This document shows positions 17,689 to 26,274 of a DNA stretch of 64,000 nucleotides, in pieces; position 1 is the first letter of the stretch, and each line of letters starts with the position of its first letter. Under the pieces are notes generated by a model that was not told the origin of the DNA, ran no database searches, and worked only from the letters and a program-made list of their open reading frames with translations. Made by a program: the position numbers and the translations under genes. Origin of the DNA: Candidatus Thalassarchaeum betae (GTDB lineage: Archaea > Thermoplasmatota > Poseidoniia > Poseidoniales > Thalassarchaeaceae); assembly GCA_003193925.1 (NCBI GenBank), contig PSPG01000012.1, positions 34,435 to 98,434 on the forward strand, written 5' to 3'.

Positions 17689-18063
17689 ATGGCTGAGAAG
17701 GAATCCGACACAGACGGAACCGAGGCCACTCCCCCTCCGATGCACGACAAGAAAGAGGAGGCAGAGGCCGCCTTCTGGAGACTGAAGAAGGCCTCTGACA
17801 AGAGCAGAGAGGAGCGAGTCAAGCGAGTTCTGGCTCAGGAGGGGGAAGGGCTTCTGACTACACTCGGCAGAGTGGTGTACATTTCGGCGTGCATAGTGTT
17901 CGATGGCGTGGTGCTGCTGCAAGTTCCAGCCGGCATGGGCAGGACCTTAGCCGCCTGGTCCCTGTATGTGGTCTTGCTAGTAGTCGCCATCAAGCTACAG
18001 CACGACCTCTACGAGAAGTGGTTCGATGTCGACATCAGTCCGATCGACTTTGATCGGCAGTGA
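17689..18063 (+). CDS. Small membrane protein, last gene of the peptide-transporter operon
   Basis: Not recognised. The protein has 124 residues: a charged, probably cytoplasmic N-terminal half rich in Lys and Glu, then two hydrophobic helices (LGRVVYISACIVFDGVVLL and LAAWSLYVVLLVVAIKL) and a short acidic tail. It begins nine bases after dppF, so it is likely cotranscribed. Its 3' end overlaps the convergent MFS gene by 29 bases. Could be a transporter accessory subunit, on position alone. Confidence 0.7.
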   Translation: MAEKESDTDGTEATPPPMHDKKEEAEAAFWRLKKASDKSREERVKRVLAQEGEGLLTTLGRVVYISACIVFDGVVLLQVPAGMGRTLAAWSLYVVLLVVAIKLQHDLYEKWFDVDISPIDFDRQ

Positions 18064-19297
18064 TCGGGAAGCGCTCAGTGGCGATTCGCTCGAAGCGCCT
18101 GAACGAAGGCACGACGATACCGATTATCGTGGCGGCGACCATGATCGACACCGCCACAACAAAGGCCGCCTCGAGCCCCAATCTCTCGATCATCATCCCG
18201 CCGAGGACCATAGCGGGTGGAATCAGGATGAAGGAGCCGATTGCATCGATAGAGTTGACCCGGCCACGCAGATGCTGCTCTACGCTGTCCCCTATCGTCG
18301 TGTTCCAGATGACTCCCAACACCCCCACGAGGAGGCCTTGGAACAGCGAGATCAGCAGAATGAGCGCGAACCAGGGCACGAACACGAACAGCAGGTCCAA
18401 CCAAGCGGCGAAGCCGACGGTGACGTAGAATACCGTCCCACGTGAGCTCTTCGGAATCGGATTACTGCCTGCATAAAGGGCACCCACGGCGGCTCCGATC
18501 GGGAAGACGGCGCCCCAGATTCCGTAATAGAAACCATTCCAGCCGTTATTCAAGGCGATGGAGGGGATGCCGACATCTACTATCGCAGCACCAACGTGGA
18601 ATGCCATGAACACGAGGATTCCGACGAACAGCCAAGGCTGGCTGCGAGTGAAAGACAGAGCATGACTCATCTCCGACTTGAAGTCGGAATCCTCTTCCTC
18701 ATCCCTGACGATTGGGACCTCCTCCATGTTGTACAGCACATACGCACTGACGAGGAAGGTGACCATGTCGATGAAGAGCGCGACTTCGATGCTTGAATAG
18801 GTGATTATTGCACCACCGATCAGACCACCGAGCGACCACGAGATAGTACGAATGGAATTGAGCAAACCGGTCGCAGAGGCCAGGATCTCCTCGTCTACTA
18901 GGTCTGGCACAAGGGCCTGAGTCGCGGGTATCGAGAAAGCTGTAGACGCTCCCATCATCACGGCGGCGAAGAGCAACACCTTCAGCACGGGGAGGCCGAT
19001 GAGGAGGAGGCTGATGAAAAGGAGAGCGAAGCTTGCCTGTACATAGTCGGTGTACAGCGCGACGGTCCGCCTGGGTATTCGGTCGACCACCATCCCGCCA
19101 ACTGTCAGAAGGGGCAGGTGAGCGACGAAATATGCGACTCCGAACCACGCGAACCACACCGGTCCGGCTAGCTCATTCACACGCCATCCTGCCGCGACCA
19201 TGAAGCCGGCTCGGCCGACCTTGCTAACGCCGTCCCCAATCAGGAAACGCCGCAGGTCGCGGACTTCCCAAGCCTCTCGGAGACCCATTGCCAACAT
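18035..19297 (-). CDS. Major facilitator superfamily transporter
   Basis: 420 residues with about twelve hydrophobic helices, an N-terminal LRRFLIGDGVSKVG segment and the loop 2-3 motif VVDRIPRRTVALYTD. This resembles the MFS_3/EntS-type exporter branch. The middle loop (EEVPIVRDEEEDSDFKSEMSHAL) separates the two six-helix halves. Substrate unknown. The start could also be the ATG ending at 19288. It converges with the peptide-transporter operon. Confidence 0.85.
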   Translation of the reverse strand: MLAMGLREAWEVRDLRRFLIGDGVSKVGRAGFMVAAGWRVNELAGPVWFAWFGVAYFVAHLPLLTVGGMVVDRIPRRTVALYTDYVQASFALLFISLLLIGLPVLKVLLFAAVMMGASTAFSIPATQALVPDLVDEEILASATGLLNSIRTISWSLGGLIGGAIITYSSIEVALFIDMVTFLVSAYVLYNMEEVPIVRDEEEDSDFKSEMSHALSFTRSQPWLFVGILVFMAFHVGAAIVDVGIPSIALNNGWNGFYYGIWGAVFPIGAAVGALYAGSNPIPKSSRGTVFYVTVGFAAWLDLLFVFVPWFALILLISLFQGLLVGVLGVIWNTTIGDSVEQHLRGRVNSIDAIGSFILIPPAMVLGGMMIERLGLEAAFVVAVSIMVAATIIGIVVPSFRRFERIATERFPITADQSRSD

Positions 19298-19432
19298 CGC
19301 GGGAACAGGCGCATTTCAAGATGTCTTGAGGGCAATCTGAGCAATCCTCGGAGTACAGTGAATGGACAGATGAACGAAGGCAGTAATATTGATATTTCAA
19401 TTGTTCTCATTTGAACATATTATTCTACGAGA

Positions 19433-19450
19433 ATTGTACAAACGTACAAT
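19433..19450. promoter_or_regulatory. Inverted repeat ATTGTAC-N4-GTACAAT
   Basis: Perfect seven-base arms around AAAC. The size and symmetry suit a dimeric transcription-factor operator, for example an Lrp/AsnC- or ArsR-type regulator, though the regulator is not identified. Confidence 0.5.
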
Positions 19451-19499
19451 AATCATCTAATTGAGTGAATATTCTGCTAGTATCAACGTCATGTGATGT

Positions 19500-19515
19500 T
19501 CATTCGACCGAATGA
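19500..19515. promoter_or_regulatory. Inverted repeat TCATTCG-AC-CGAATGA next to the TATA-like box
   Basis: Perfect seven-base arms with a two-base spacer, touching ATTATAG. A protein bound here would cover the promoter recognition element and the TATA box, the usual layout of an archaeal repressor site. Confidence 0.5.
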
Positions 19516-19559
19516 TTATAGCACTCTCTCGCACGCATGCGCGCGTTCGGGGGAGTAAG

Positions 19560-21062
19560 ATGTTTGAGTCAGCGGCGCAGGTAGGCCTGGAATCCCAAGA
19601 CGGCCCGTTGACACTCGACAGATTCGGGGCCGAATCGGCGCGAATCGGTAGGGAGGTCGCAGACCGCTACCACCGCTATCGCATCGAGACCGAGGAGGTC
19701 GACGACGCCCAGCCGCTGCCTCACAGGTTCCTTGTCAAGGTCGGTAAGGTCGGTCTCGCGAAGTTCATCGCCAAGGAGATGCTGATGTACTTCGGACAGT
19801 TCGATGTCATCCTCTCCAGGCCGTGCACCTATGGTGTATTCTCAGGGCCGGTGGGCGGCTTCGCTCCTAGGCCCAAACTGTGTGTTGGATGCCTGCGCTG
19901 CTGCGTCCAGCACCCGGATTTCGTCAAGGTCCTGCCAAACCCAGATCTTCTGGCCCTGGGAGACTCGTACACCACGCACGGGCACATCACCGCCATCGAC
20001 GAGGAGGCGAGGAAGGGCATGGTCCCGGTTCGCGGCCAGGGCTATAGGGGGCGCTTCGGCGGACCTGGCTTCGATGGGATGCTGACCGACATGTCCGAGA
20101 TCGTCCGCCCGAGCAGGGATGGCATCCACGGACGCGAACTCATCGGCACCTCCGTGGACGTCGGCAGCAAGCCGATGCACCTCTCGTTCGACTCCAGCGG
20201 CAACCTCTCCGGAAGCACCCCCGAGATGTTCACCATTCAGGTTCCGTTCGTCTTCGACCTGCCCCCTGGCAACCTCGGCTCGACCGGCCTAGTCAAGGTG
20301 GTCGACACAACGAGCAGGCGCATCGACACCCTCGCGTGCCTCGATGCGCACACCGTCGTACGGCTCAGAATGGACGCGCCTCACATCGTCCCGGTGCTCG
20401 ATACCGCTGAGGCCGCGCACGCATCCGAGTTCCCAGCCGCGAGGCTGGTCGAGCTCGATGGTTGGGACGCTGACGCTTTCGAGGCGGCAAACGAGGCTAC
20501 CGATGCCATGGTCGGAGTGCGCCTGCACTTCGAGGAGGGCTGGCAGGAGCGCTTGAACGCCGCAGTGGACGCCGGCGCCAAGGTCATCCACCTGCTCGCC
20601 GACCTGCACGCACGAGGCACTGACGGGACCTTTGTCTCTGAGTTGTTCAAGGAGGCACACATGATGCTCATTGAGCAGGGCAGACGCGACACGGTCACCC
20701 TGTTCGGAGGGGGTGGCATAGTCGGCGCTGACCACGTCCCCAAGGCGATTATCAGCGGACTTGACGCAGTTGCGCTGGACCTGGCTGTGCTGTTCGCACT
20801 GCAAGGGCGTTCGCACGGCTCTCTGGAGAAGCGGGATAGGGTCTCAGGTACCCTGCCTAGGATGCTCGACCACGGGTGGGCCGAGCAGAGGCTCGCCAAC
20901 CTGTGCGGCTCGTGGAGAGACCAACTGCTGGAGATTCTCGGCGCGATGGGCATCCGCGAGGTGCGCCGCCTGAGGGGCGAGTTCGGTCGTTCGATGATAG
21001 TCAAGCACCTCGAGGACGAGGCCTTCGAGGGAATAGCGGGCTACACCGGAGGTGGTGCTTGA
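19560..21062 (+). CDS. Glutamate synthase-related protein (FMN-domain-like, divergent)
   Basis: First gene of a three-gene glutamate synthase operon; 500 residues. It has a short Cys cluster (LCVGCLRCC, about residues 113-121), a block TDMSEIVRPSRDGIHGRE, and a C-terminal part with GGGGIVGADHVPKAIISGLDAV, GWAEQRL and LLEILGAMGIREVRRLRGE. These match the family of archaeal FMN-binding glutamate synthase relatives. It lacks the GGYGGTGAAP active-site stretch seen in the next gene, so it is probably a non-catalytic or electron-transfer partner. The ATG at 19560 follows GGGGGAG. An upstream ATG at 19512 lies inside the inverted repeat. Confidence 0.8.
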   Translation: MFESAAQVGLESQDGPLTLDRFGAESARIGREVADRYHRYRIETEEVDDAQPLPHRFLVKVGKVGLAKFIAKEMLMYFGQFDVILSRPCTYGVFSGPVGGFAPRPKLCVGCLRCCVQHPDFVKVLPNPDLLALGDSYTTHGHITAIDEEARKGMVPVRGQGYRGRFGGPGFDGMLTDMSEIVRPSRDGIHGRELIGTSVDVGSKPMHLSFDSSGNLSGSTPEMFTIQVPFVFDLPPGNLGSTGLVKVVDTTSRRIDTLACLDAHTVVRLRMDAPHIVPVLDTAEAAHASEFPAARLVELDGWDADAFEAANEATDAMVGVRLHFEEGWQERLNAAVDAGAKVIHLLADLHARGTDGTFVSELFKEAHMMLIEQGRRDTVTLFGGGGIVGADHVPKAIISGLDAVALDLAVLFALQGRSHGSLEKRDRVSGTLPRMLDHGWAEQRLANLCGSWRDQLLEILGAMGIREVRRLRGEFGRSMIVKHLEDEAFEGIAGYTGGGA

Positions 21063-22381
21063 TGACGATAGTCAAGCCCAGCGACGCGCTGATCCACAAG
21101 ACGACCCACCTGATGCAGGAGGGGATGAACGCGAGGGCGTTCGGGGAGTACGAGATGCCGGAGGCCCTCGGCGATGCGCGCTGGACCGACGAACTGATCC
21201 TCTCGACATGGTACATGGCCGAGACCGGCGAGGTCCCGGACGATATGAACTTCAAGACCGGCAAGAGCGACGGCGGCTTCGACAGGCTGCGCTTCCGGTT
21301 CTTGGCGGAGGGCGAGTGGCTGGATCACTCGGAGGACATCGACACCAGCCTGCCTCTGAACCGCCGTGACGATGGGAAGAACGAGATCGAGATCGACATC
21401 CCCTGGTACGGCGGCGGGATGTCCTATGGCTCGGTATCGATCAACGTGATGATGTCCAGGGCCAAGACCGCGAAACTCTGGAACACCTTCATGTCAACTG
21501 GCGAGGGCGGCTATCCGACGGAGCTTTACGAGGTCAAGGAGAACATCATCACCCAGGTCGCCACCGGGTACTTCGGCGTCGAGGAGGAGACCATCCAAGC
21601 CGCGCCCATTGTCGAGCTCAAGTACGCTCAGGGCGCGAAGCCCGGCCTCGGCGGGCACCTGCTCGCAGCCAAAGCCGGCGAGGAGGTCGCCAAAATACGC
21701 GGCTCTGTGCCCTTCGTCAGCCTGTTCAGCCCGTTCCCATTCCACTCCACCTATTCGGTCGAGGACCACTCGAAGCACCTCGACTGGATTGAGATCATCA
21801 ACCCCACAGCACTGCTCGCGGTCAAGGTAAGCACACCCCACGACGTCGACATGGTCGCCGTCGGCTCGTACTACGCCGGCGCTCACATCATACACATGGA
21901 CGGTGGCTACGGCGGTACCGGAGCGGCTCCTGAGATAGCCAAGAAGAACATCGCGATGCCAATCGAGCTCGCCATCCCGAAGGTGCACAAGTTCCTGCAG
22001 AAGGAGGGCGTCCGCGACGAGGTCACACTGATTGCAAGCGGCGGCGTTCGCACCGCCGACGATATCGCCAAGGCCATCGCCTTGGGTGCGGACGGCTGCG
22101 TGCTGGGAACCACCGACCTCGTTGGGATGGGGTGCACCAGGTGCGCCAATTGCGAGGGAGGCCCGTCCGGCCGCGGTTGCCCATGGGGCCTGACGACAAC
22201 CGACATCGAACTGCAGGAATGGCTCCAGCAGGACTGGGGCGTCAAGAGACTCGACAACCTGTACACCGCCATGCAGTGGAGGCTGCGCGATATTCTGCGC
22301 AAACTCGGCCTGAACAGCGTTCAGGAGCTCACGGGCCGTACGGACCTGCTGAGGTACATCGGCAAGGAGGACGGCGAATGA
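21062..22381 (+). CDS. Glutamate synthase, FMN-binding catalytic domain subunit
   Basis: Makes glutamate from 2-oxoglutarate and ammonia. The 439-residue TIM-barrel subunit carries the hallmarks of the central glutamate synthase domain: WYGGGMSYGSVS, GAKPGLGGHL, HMDGGYGGTGAAP, TLIASGGVRTADDIAKAIALGAD, and the Fe-S cysteines in MGCTRCANCEGGPSGRGC. It overlaps its neighbours by ATGA at both ends, so the three genes are translationally coupled. In bacteria these domains are one 1500-residue GltB chain; here they are separate. Confidence 0.93.
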   Translation: MTIVKPSDALIHKTTHLMQEGMNARAFGEYEMPEALGDARWTDELILSTWYMAETGEVPDDMNFKTGKSDGGFDRLRFRFLAEGEWLDHSEDIDTSLPLNRRDDGKNEIEIDIPWYGGGMSYGSVSINVMMSRAKTAKLWNTFMSTGEGGYPTELYEVKENIITQVATGYFGVEEETIQAAPIVELKYAQGAKPGLGGHLLAAKAGEEVAKIRGSVPFVSLFSPFPFHSTYSVEDHSKHLDWIEIINPTALLAVKVSTPHDVDMVAVGSYYAGAHIIHMDGGYGGTGAAPEIAKKNIAMPIELAIPKVHKFLQKEGVRDEVTLIASGGVRTADDIAKAIALGADGCVLGTTDLVGMGCTRCANCEGGPSGRGCPWGLTTTDIELQEWLQQDWGVKRLDNLYTAMQWRLRDILRKLGLNSVQELTGRTDLLRYIGKEDGE

Positions 22382-24957
22382 TTGACCCCGAGGTGATTAT
22401 ACGGGCTCGCCGTGAGATGACGGCCAGCCATCCGAGGTTCGAGCGCCGCGAGGATGACGCTGCCGAGGGCGGATGCGGGGTGATCGGACTCGCCTCAGAG
22501 GTGCCTGTGGCAGGTCGCCACCTATTCGACTCCCTCGGCCAGATGAGGAACAGAGGCAATGGCAAGGGCGGCGGCGTCGCGATGGTCGGACTCGATCCGG
22601 AGCAGTTCGGAGTCGACGCCGCGACCCTCTCAGGCTCATACATCTATACCGTGGCATATCTCGACTCGAGCAATCGCGATGCGGTCGAGGAGGTCTGCAT
22701 ACATCCGAATTTCCACGTCGACCACGTGCACGAGATGCCGGCTCTGTCGACTTGGCAGACCGATCTACCGGCACTCGACACACAGCCCCCCGACGTGGTC
22801 TGCTACTTCGTCAGACCACGCGAGGAGGAGCTGGACCGGTTCATCGCCGAGAAGCTCGACGACGTCATTGACCCGAATGACAGGGCGGCAGCCTCGGAGG
22901 AGTTCGTCTTCCACATCACCCACGCGCTCAACGTCGAGTTCTACGCCAAGGACGGGCGAACCGACGCCTTCGTGCTGAGCCACGGACGCGACATCCTGAT
23001 CCTCAAGATAGTCGGCTACGCCGAGGACGTCATCCGCTACTACAGCCTCGAAGAGATGACCGCCCACGTCTGGATCGGCCACCACCGATACCCTACCCGG
23101 GGCAGGGTGACGCACCCGGGAGGGGCTCATCCGTTCGGTCAGGGGATAGACTCTGCTCTGGTCCACAACGGAGACTTCTCGAACTATGTCTCAGTCACCG
23201 ATTACCTCGCCCAGAGGGGGATGGAGCCGTTGTTCTTCACCGACACCGAGGTCGGCGCCTTGGCCTTCGATCTGCACCGCCGGGTCTACGGCTACAAGAT
23301 GGAGTACGTCATCGAGAGCCTGGCCCCGACCAGCGAGCTCGACTACGTCATGCTCCCCGAGGACAAGCAGGAGGTGTACTCCGCCATCCAGAGGACACAC
23401 ATCCACGGCAGCCCCGACGGACCCTGGTTCTTCATCATCGCACAGTCCGAGGGTCCGACCCACCGACTGATTGGAATCACCGACACCAGCATGCTGCGCC
23501 CGCAGGTGTTCGCCTACCAGCGCGGCGAGGTCGCGATTGCGTTCTGCGGCTCCGAGAAGCAGGTCATCGACGCGGTGCTGGAGAGCCTCGCATCCGAGGA
23601 CAAGCGGTTCTGGCGCCGCGCCGACGAGTACTGGAACGCCAGAGGTGGCTCGTACACCGACGGCGGCGCCTTCCTGTTCGACGTCAAGCCCACCGAGGAC
23701 GGCGGCAAGGAACTGGTCATGACCAACAAGTTCGGTGATGTGGTCGACACCCACCCCCGCGGCGACTGCAAGCTGGTCCCAGCCGCAGACCATTCTCCAG
23801 TCGAAGTTACCAAGATGGGCTCCAACCTGGCCTACTTCGCCGTCCTCGAGGCACTGCCTCACATGGGTTGGGCCGAGGCCTTGGCCACGCTCGAAGCCAT
23901 AGAGGCCCACTCTGCCATGGCCGGGCGCGAGTGGGCTTGGGACCTGCTCACCCGATTGCTCGACAGGAGGTACGACACCGGGGGGCTGCGTCGCAGTTTG
24001 TGGCTCGACTTTGTCGGGGCAGCACTCAATCGAACCCTCGCCTCAGCGACCCACGAGCCCTGCGACGGCTTCGTCGGACAGCGCACCGTCGGTCACCGGC
24101 CTCAGCCTGCCTCGCATTCGCAGAGGATCGTGGTTGATGCTAGGCCATACTCATCCGAGGGCACGGAATCGCTCGCCCTCGAGCTCGTCGCTCTGTATCG
24201 GGAGGGCTGGAAGCGGTTCGTCCTCCTGCACTGCCGTGGTCACCGATTCATCGGCAACGGCTTCGGGCCGGGTACGTCTGGCGTCAGCATAGATGTCTTC
24301 GGCGCCATCGGCGACTACCTCGGAAGCGGCAGCGACGGCATGGAGATCCACATGCACGGGAACGCGCAGGACCAAGTCGCCCAGATACACAAGGCGGGCG
24401 AGCTGGTCGTCCACGGCGATGTCGGCCAGTGCTACGGTTACGGCGCCAAGGGGGGACGCCTGTTCGTGCTCGGCAACGCTGCCGGTAGGCCGATGATCAA
24501 CGCCGTCGGTAGCCCCAAGGTGGTCATCAACGGGACAGCTCTCGACTACCTCGCGGAGTCGTTCATGGCCGGCGACCCGCTGGACGGCGGTGGTTTCATC
24601 ATCATCAACGGGATGCGGTTCGACGAGCGCGGAGAACTCGAACCGCTGGAGACACCCTATCCCGGGGGGAACCTGTTCTCTCTAGCCAGCGGTGGTGCGA
24701 TTTACGTCCGCGACCCGTACCAGCGACTCTCCGACTCGCAGCTCAACGGCGGGGCTTTTACCGATATGACCGAGGCAGACTGGGCAGTCGTCGAGCCGAT
24801 GCTTCAGCGCAACGAGAAGCACTTCGGAATCTCCCTTCAGAGGCTGCTGACAGTCGACGGTGAGCTAACGAGCCCAGCCGAGGTATACCGCAAGGTCATC
24901 CCGGTGAAGTCGAAGATCCTGCACGCCGAAATCGCTTGGGGCGGGCATCACGACTGA
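22378..24957 (+). CDS. Glutamate synthase, fused glutaminase (class II GATase) and GXGXG subunit
   Basis: 859 residues. The N-terminal half is a class II glutamine amidotransferase. The nucleophile is probably C33 in EGGCGVIGL, exposed by removal of a 32-residue propeptide; HHRYPTRGRVTHPGGAHPF and LVHNGDFSNY are substrate-site motifs. From about residue 580 onward is the GXGXG beta-helix domain (GNGFGPGTSG, HMHGNAQDQVAQ, VVHGDVGQCYGYGAKGG, GSPKVVINGTALDYL). Together with the previous two genes this completes a glutamate synthase in an order unlike bacterial GltB (glutaminase plus beta-helix fused, FMN barrel apart). The 3' end overlaps the convergent oxidase gene by ten bases. Confidence 0.93.
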   Translation: MIDPEVIIRARREMTASHPRFERREDDAAEGGCGVIGLASEVPVAGRHLFDSLGQMRNRGNGKGGGVAMVGLDPEQFGVDAATLSGSYIYTVAYLDSSNRDAVEEVCIHPNFHVDHVHEMPALSTWQTDLPALDTQPPDVVCYFVRPREEELDRFIAEKLDDVIDPNDRAAASEEFVFHITHALNVEFYAKDGRTDAFVLSHGRDILILKIVGYAEDVIRYYSLEEMTAHVWIGHHRYPTRGRVTHPGGAHPFGQGIDSALVHNGDFSNYVSVTDYLAQRGMEPLFFTDTEVGALAFDLHRRVYGYKMEYVIESLAPTSELDYVMLPEDKQEVYSAIQRTHIHGSPDGPWFFIIAQSEGPTHRLIGITDTSMLRPQVFAYQRGEVAIAFCGSEKQVIDAVLESLASEDKRFWRRADEYWNARGGSYTDGGAFLFDVKPTEDGGKELVMTNKFGDVVDTHPRGDCKLVPAADHSPVEVTKMGSNLAYFAVLEALPHMGWAEALATLEAIEAHSAMAGREWAWDLLTRLLDRRYDTGGLRRSLWLDFVGAALNRTLASATHEPCDGFVGQRTVGHRPQPASHSQRIVVDARPYSSEGTESLALELVALYREGWKRFVLLHCRGHRFIGNGFGPGTSGVSIDVFGAIGDYLGSGSDGMEIHMHGNAQDQVAQIHKAGELVVHGDVGQCYGYGAKGGRLFVLGNAAGRPMINAVGSPKVVINGTALDYLAESFMAGDPLDGGGFIIINGMRFDERGELEPLETPYPGGNLFSLASGGAIYVRDPYQRLSDSQLNGGAFTDMTEADWAVVEPMLQRNEKHFGISLQRLLTVDGELTSPAEVYRKVIPVKSKILHAEIAWGGHHD

Positions 24958-25880
24958 GCGACGAGGCGAGCTACCTCGTCTGCGCACCCCCAAGACAGCG
25001 TGACACCGGCTCCGCCGTGGCCGTAGTTGTGTATCACAGGCCTTCCTGAGATCGTCTCGGCCACGAGCCGGACCTCGGTACGGGAAGGTCGCAAACCGAC
25101 GGCGCTGCCGACAATCTTCGAGCGGTCGAGGTCGGGCCACAGAGCCTCGACCTTCTGTAGTATGGCCTCGGTGTCCTCAGCCCTGATGTCCAGCCCCCAG
25201 TCGCCAATCTGAGAAGTTCCTCCTAGAACGGTGACGTCACTGCGGGGAATTGTGTAGGTCAGGCTCTCCGGCTGCTGGTCGAAGTGCCCGATACCCGGGT
25301 CCTGGTCGAGCAAGATGACCTGGCCGCGAGAGGGGCGGATCTCCTCGTCTCCGCACAATTCCCGCGCCCCCAGTCCGACGCAGTTGATCACGATGTCACC
25401 CGGGACCTCGGAAAGGTCGCTGACGAAGGCCTGCCTGAATGAACCGCCCATCGACTCGACCTTGGAGCGAAGCCAAGGCATGTATCGATGCATTTCAATC
25501 ACTGGCGCCCTGAACTCCCAGCCGAACACGTAACCCTGTGGAATCTCAACGGCTTCGAGGACTCGGAACAAAGCGATATCGTCCTTCCACGAGGGTAGTT
25601 CGACTACTTCCCTGAGGTACTCTCTGCCATCTCTCATCACGACGCCCGAATCCGGTGCCTCGCGAGCCAGCCTCTCCAACTCGGAGTACGTGACCGTGGC
25701 CCAGGCTTCGACCCTCTTCGCCGGTGCGGTGAGGAATGGATACCAGATTGCTGCAGCAACATCGGACACGGTGTCCGGGCTGAATCTGTCCGAGACGACT
25801 TCGACCTCGTGCCCCTCCTCTAACAGCCTCGCTGCGCAGCTCAATCCCGAGACGCCGGCGCCGACTACCGTGCAACGCAT
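24948..25880 (-). CDS. D-amino-acid oxidase-like FAD flavoprotein
   Basis: 310 residues. The N-terminal FAD-binding motif is VVGAGVSGLSCAARLLEEGHEVEV. AAAIWYPF is the second conserved block, NCVGLGARELCGD the third. RPSRTEVRL and the C-terminal YGHGGAGVTLSWG match eukaryotic-type D-amino-acid and D-aspartate oxidases closely. Predicted reaction: oxidative deamination of D-amino acids, giving a keto acid, ammonia and hydrogen peroxide. Its position beside glutamate synthase fits a role in nitrogen recovery, but this is inference. Confidence 0.88.
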   Translation of the reverse strand: MRCTVVGAGVSGLSCAARLLEEGHEVEVVSDRFSPDTVSDVAAAIWYPFLTAPAKRVEAWATVTYSELERLAREAPDSGVVMRDGREYLREVVELPSWKDDIALFRVLEAVEIPQGYVFGWEFRAPVIEMHRYMPWLRSKVESMGGSFRQAFVSDLSEVPGDIVINCVGLGARELCGDEEIRPSRGQVILLDQDPGIGHFDQQPESLTYTIPRSDVTVLGGTSQIGDWGLDIRAEDTEAILQKVEALWPDLDRSKIVGSAVGLRPSRTEVRLVAETISGRPVIHNYGHGGAGVTLSWGCADEVARLVAQS

Positions 25881-25937
25881 GCTCCGCGATGGCCGTACTC
25901 TTCATGATAACGTCGGCTGACGTGTTCGCCTCTCGGG

Positions 25938-26168
25938 GTGAACCTCTTGAGTGACGGCCTCCCCCGGGTACACGGTGGAGTCTTGCCGAAGGTGAAGCGA
26001 CCGAAGAAGGGCTGGTTCAGGCCCGACAAGAAGAAGCCCCGCATGGGCACTCGTGTCAAGCCGAGCGAGAAGGGCCTGCCTCCGTGCCCGGCCTGCGGCC
26101 AGTGGAGCATGCAGAGGGACAACGCGAAGAGCGAGTTGTACTGCGGCTCGTGCGGCGCGATACTGTGA
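25938..26168 (+). CDS. Small zinc-ribbon protein
   Basis: Up to 76 residues. The C-terminal half has a four-Cys zinc ribbon: CPACG, then CGSCG 18 residues later, preceded by a very basic stretch (PKVKRPKKGWFRPDKKKP). The GTG at 25938 is the first start, but a TTG at 25983 giving PKVKRPKKGW is more convincing, because the intervening 15 residues look like non-coding sequence. Could be a nucleic-acid-binding or ribosome-associated protein; function unknown. Divergent from the oxidase gene. Confidence 0.65.
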   Translation: MNLLSDGLPRVHGGVLPKVKRPKKGWFRPDKKKPRMGTRVKPSEKGLPPCPACGQWSMQRDNAKSELYCGSCGAIL

Positions 26169-26274
26169 GCGAGTAAACCCAATACGCGACCGCCCTCCCG
26201 TCCATCTCGCCGCAGTGATGAGGAACCGCACCGGGCGCTTCGGGCGCCGCGAGTGATGGGCGATCTGAGCGGCA

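Larger units (their letters stand above)
19298..19559. promoter_or_regulatory. AT-rich control region upstream of the glutamate synthase operon
   Basis: 262 bases between divergent genes, far more AT-rich than the surroundings. It holds three inverted repeats: TGTTC/GAACA (19402-19417), ATTGTAC/GTACAAT (19433-19450) and TCATTCG/CGAATGA (19500-19515). The last abuts the TATA-like ATTATAG (19514-19520), about 43 bases before the glutamate synthase ATG. I see no coding frame in it. Confidence 0.6.
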
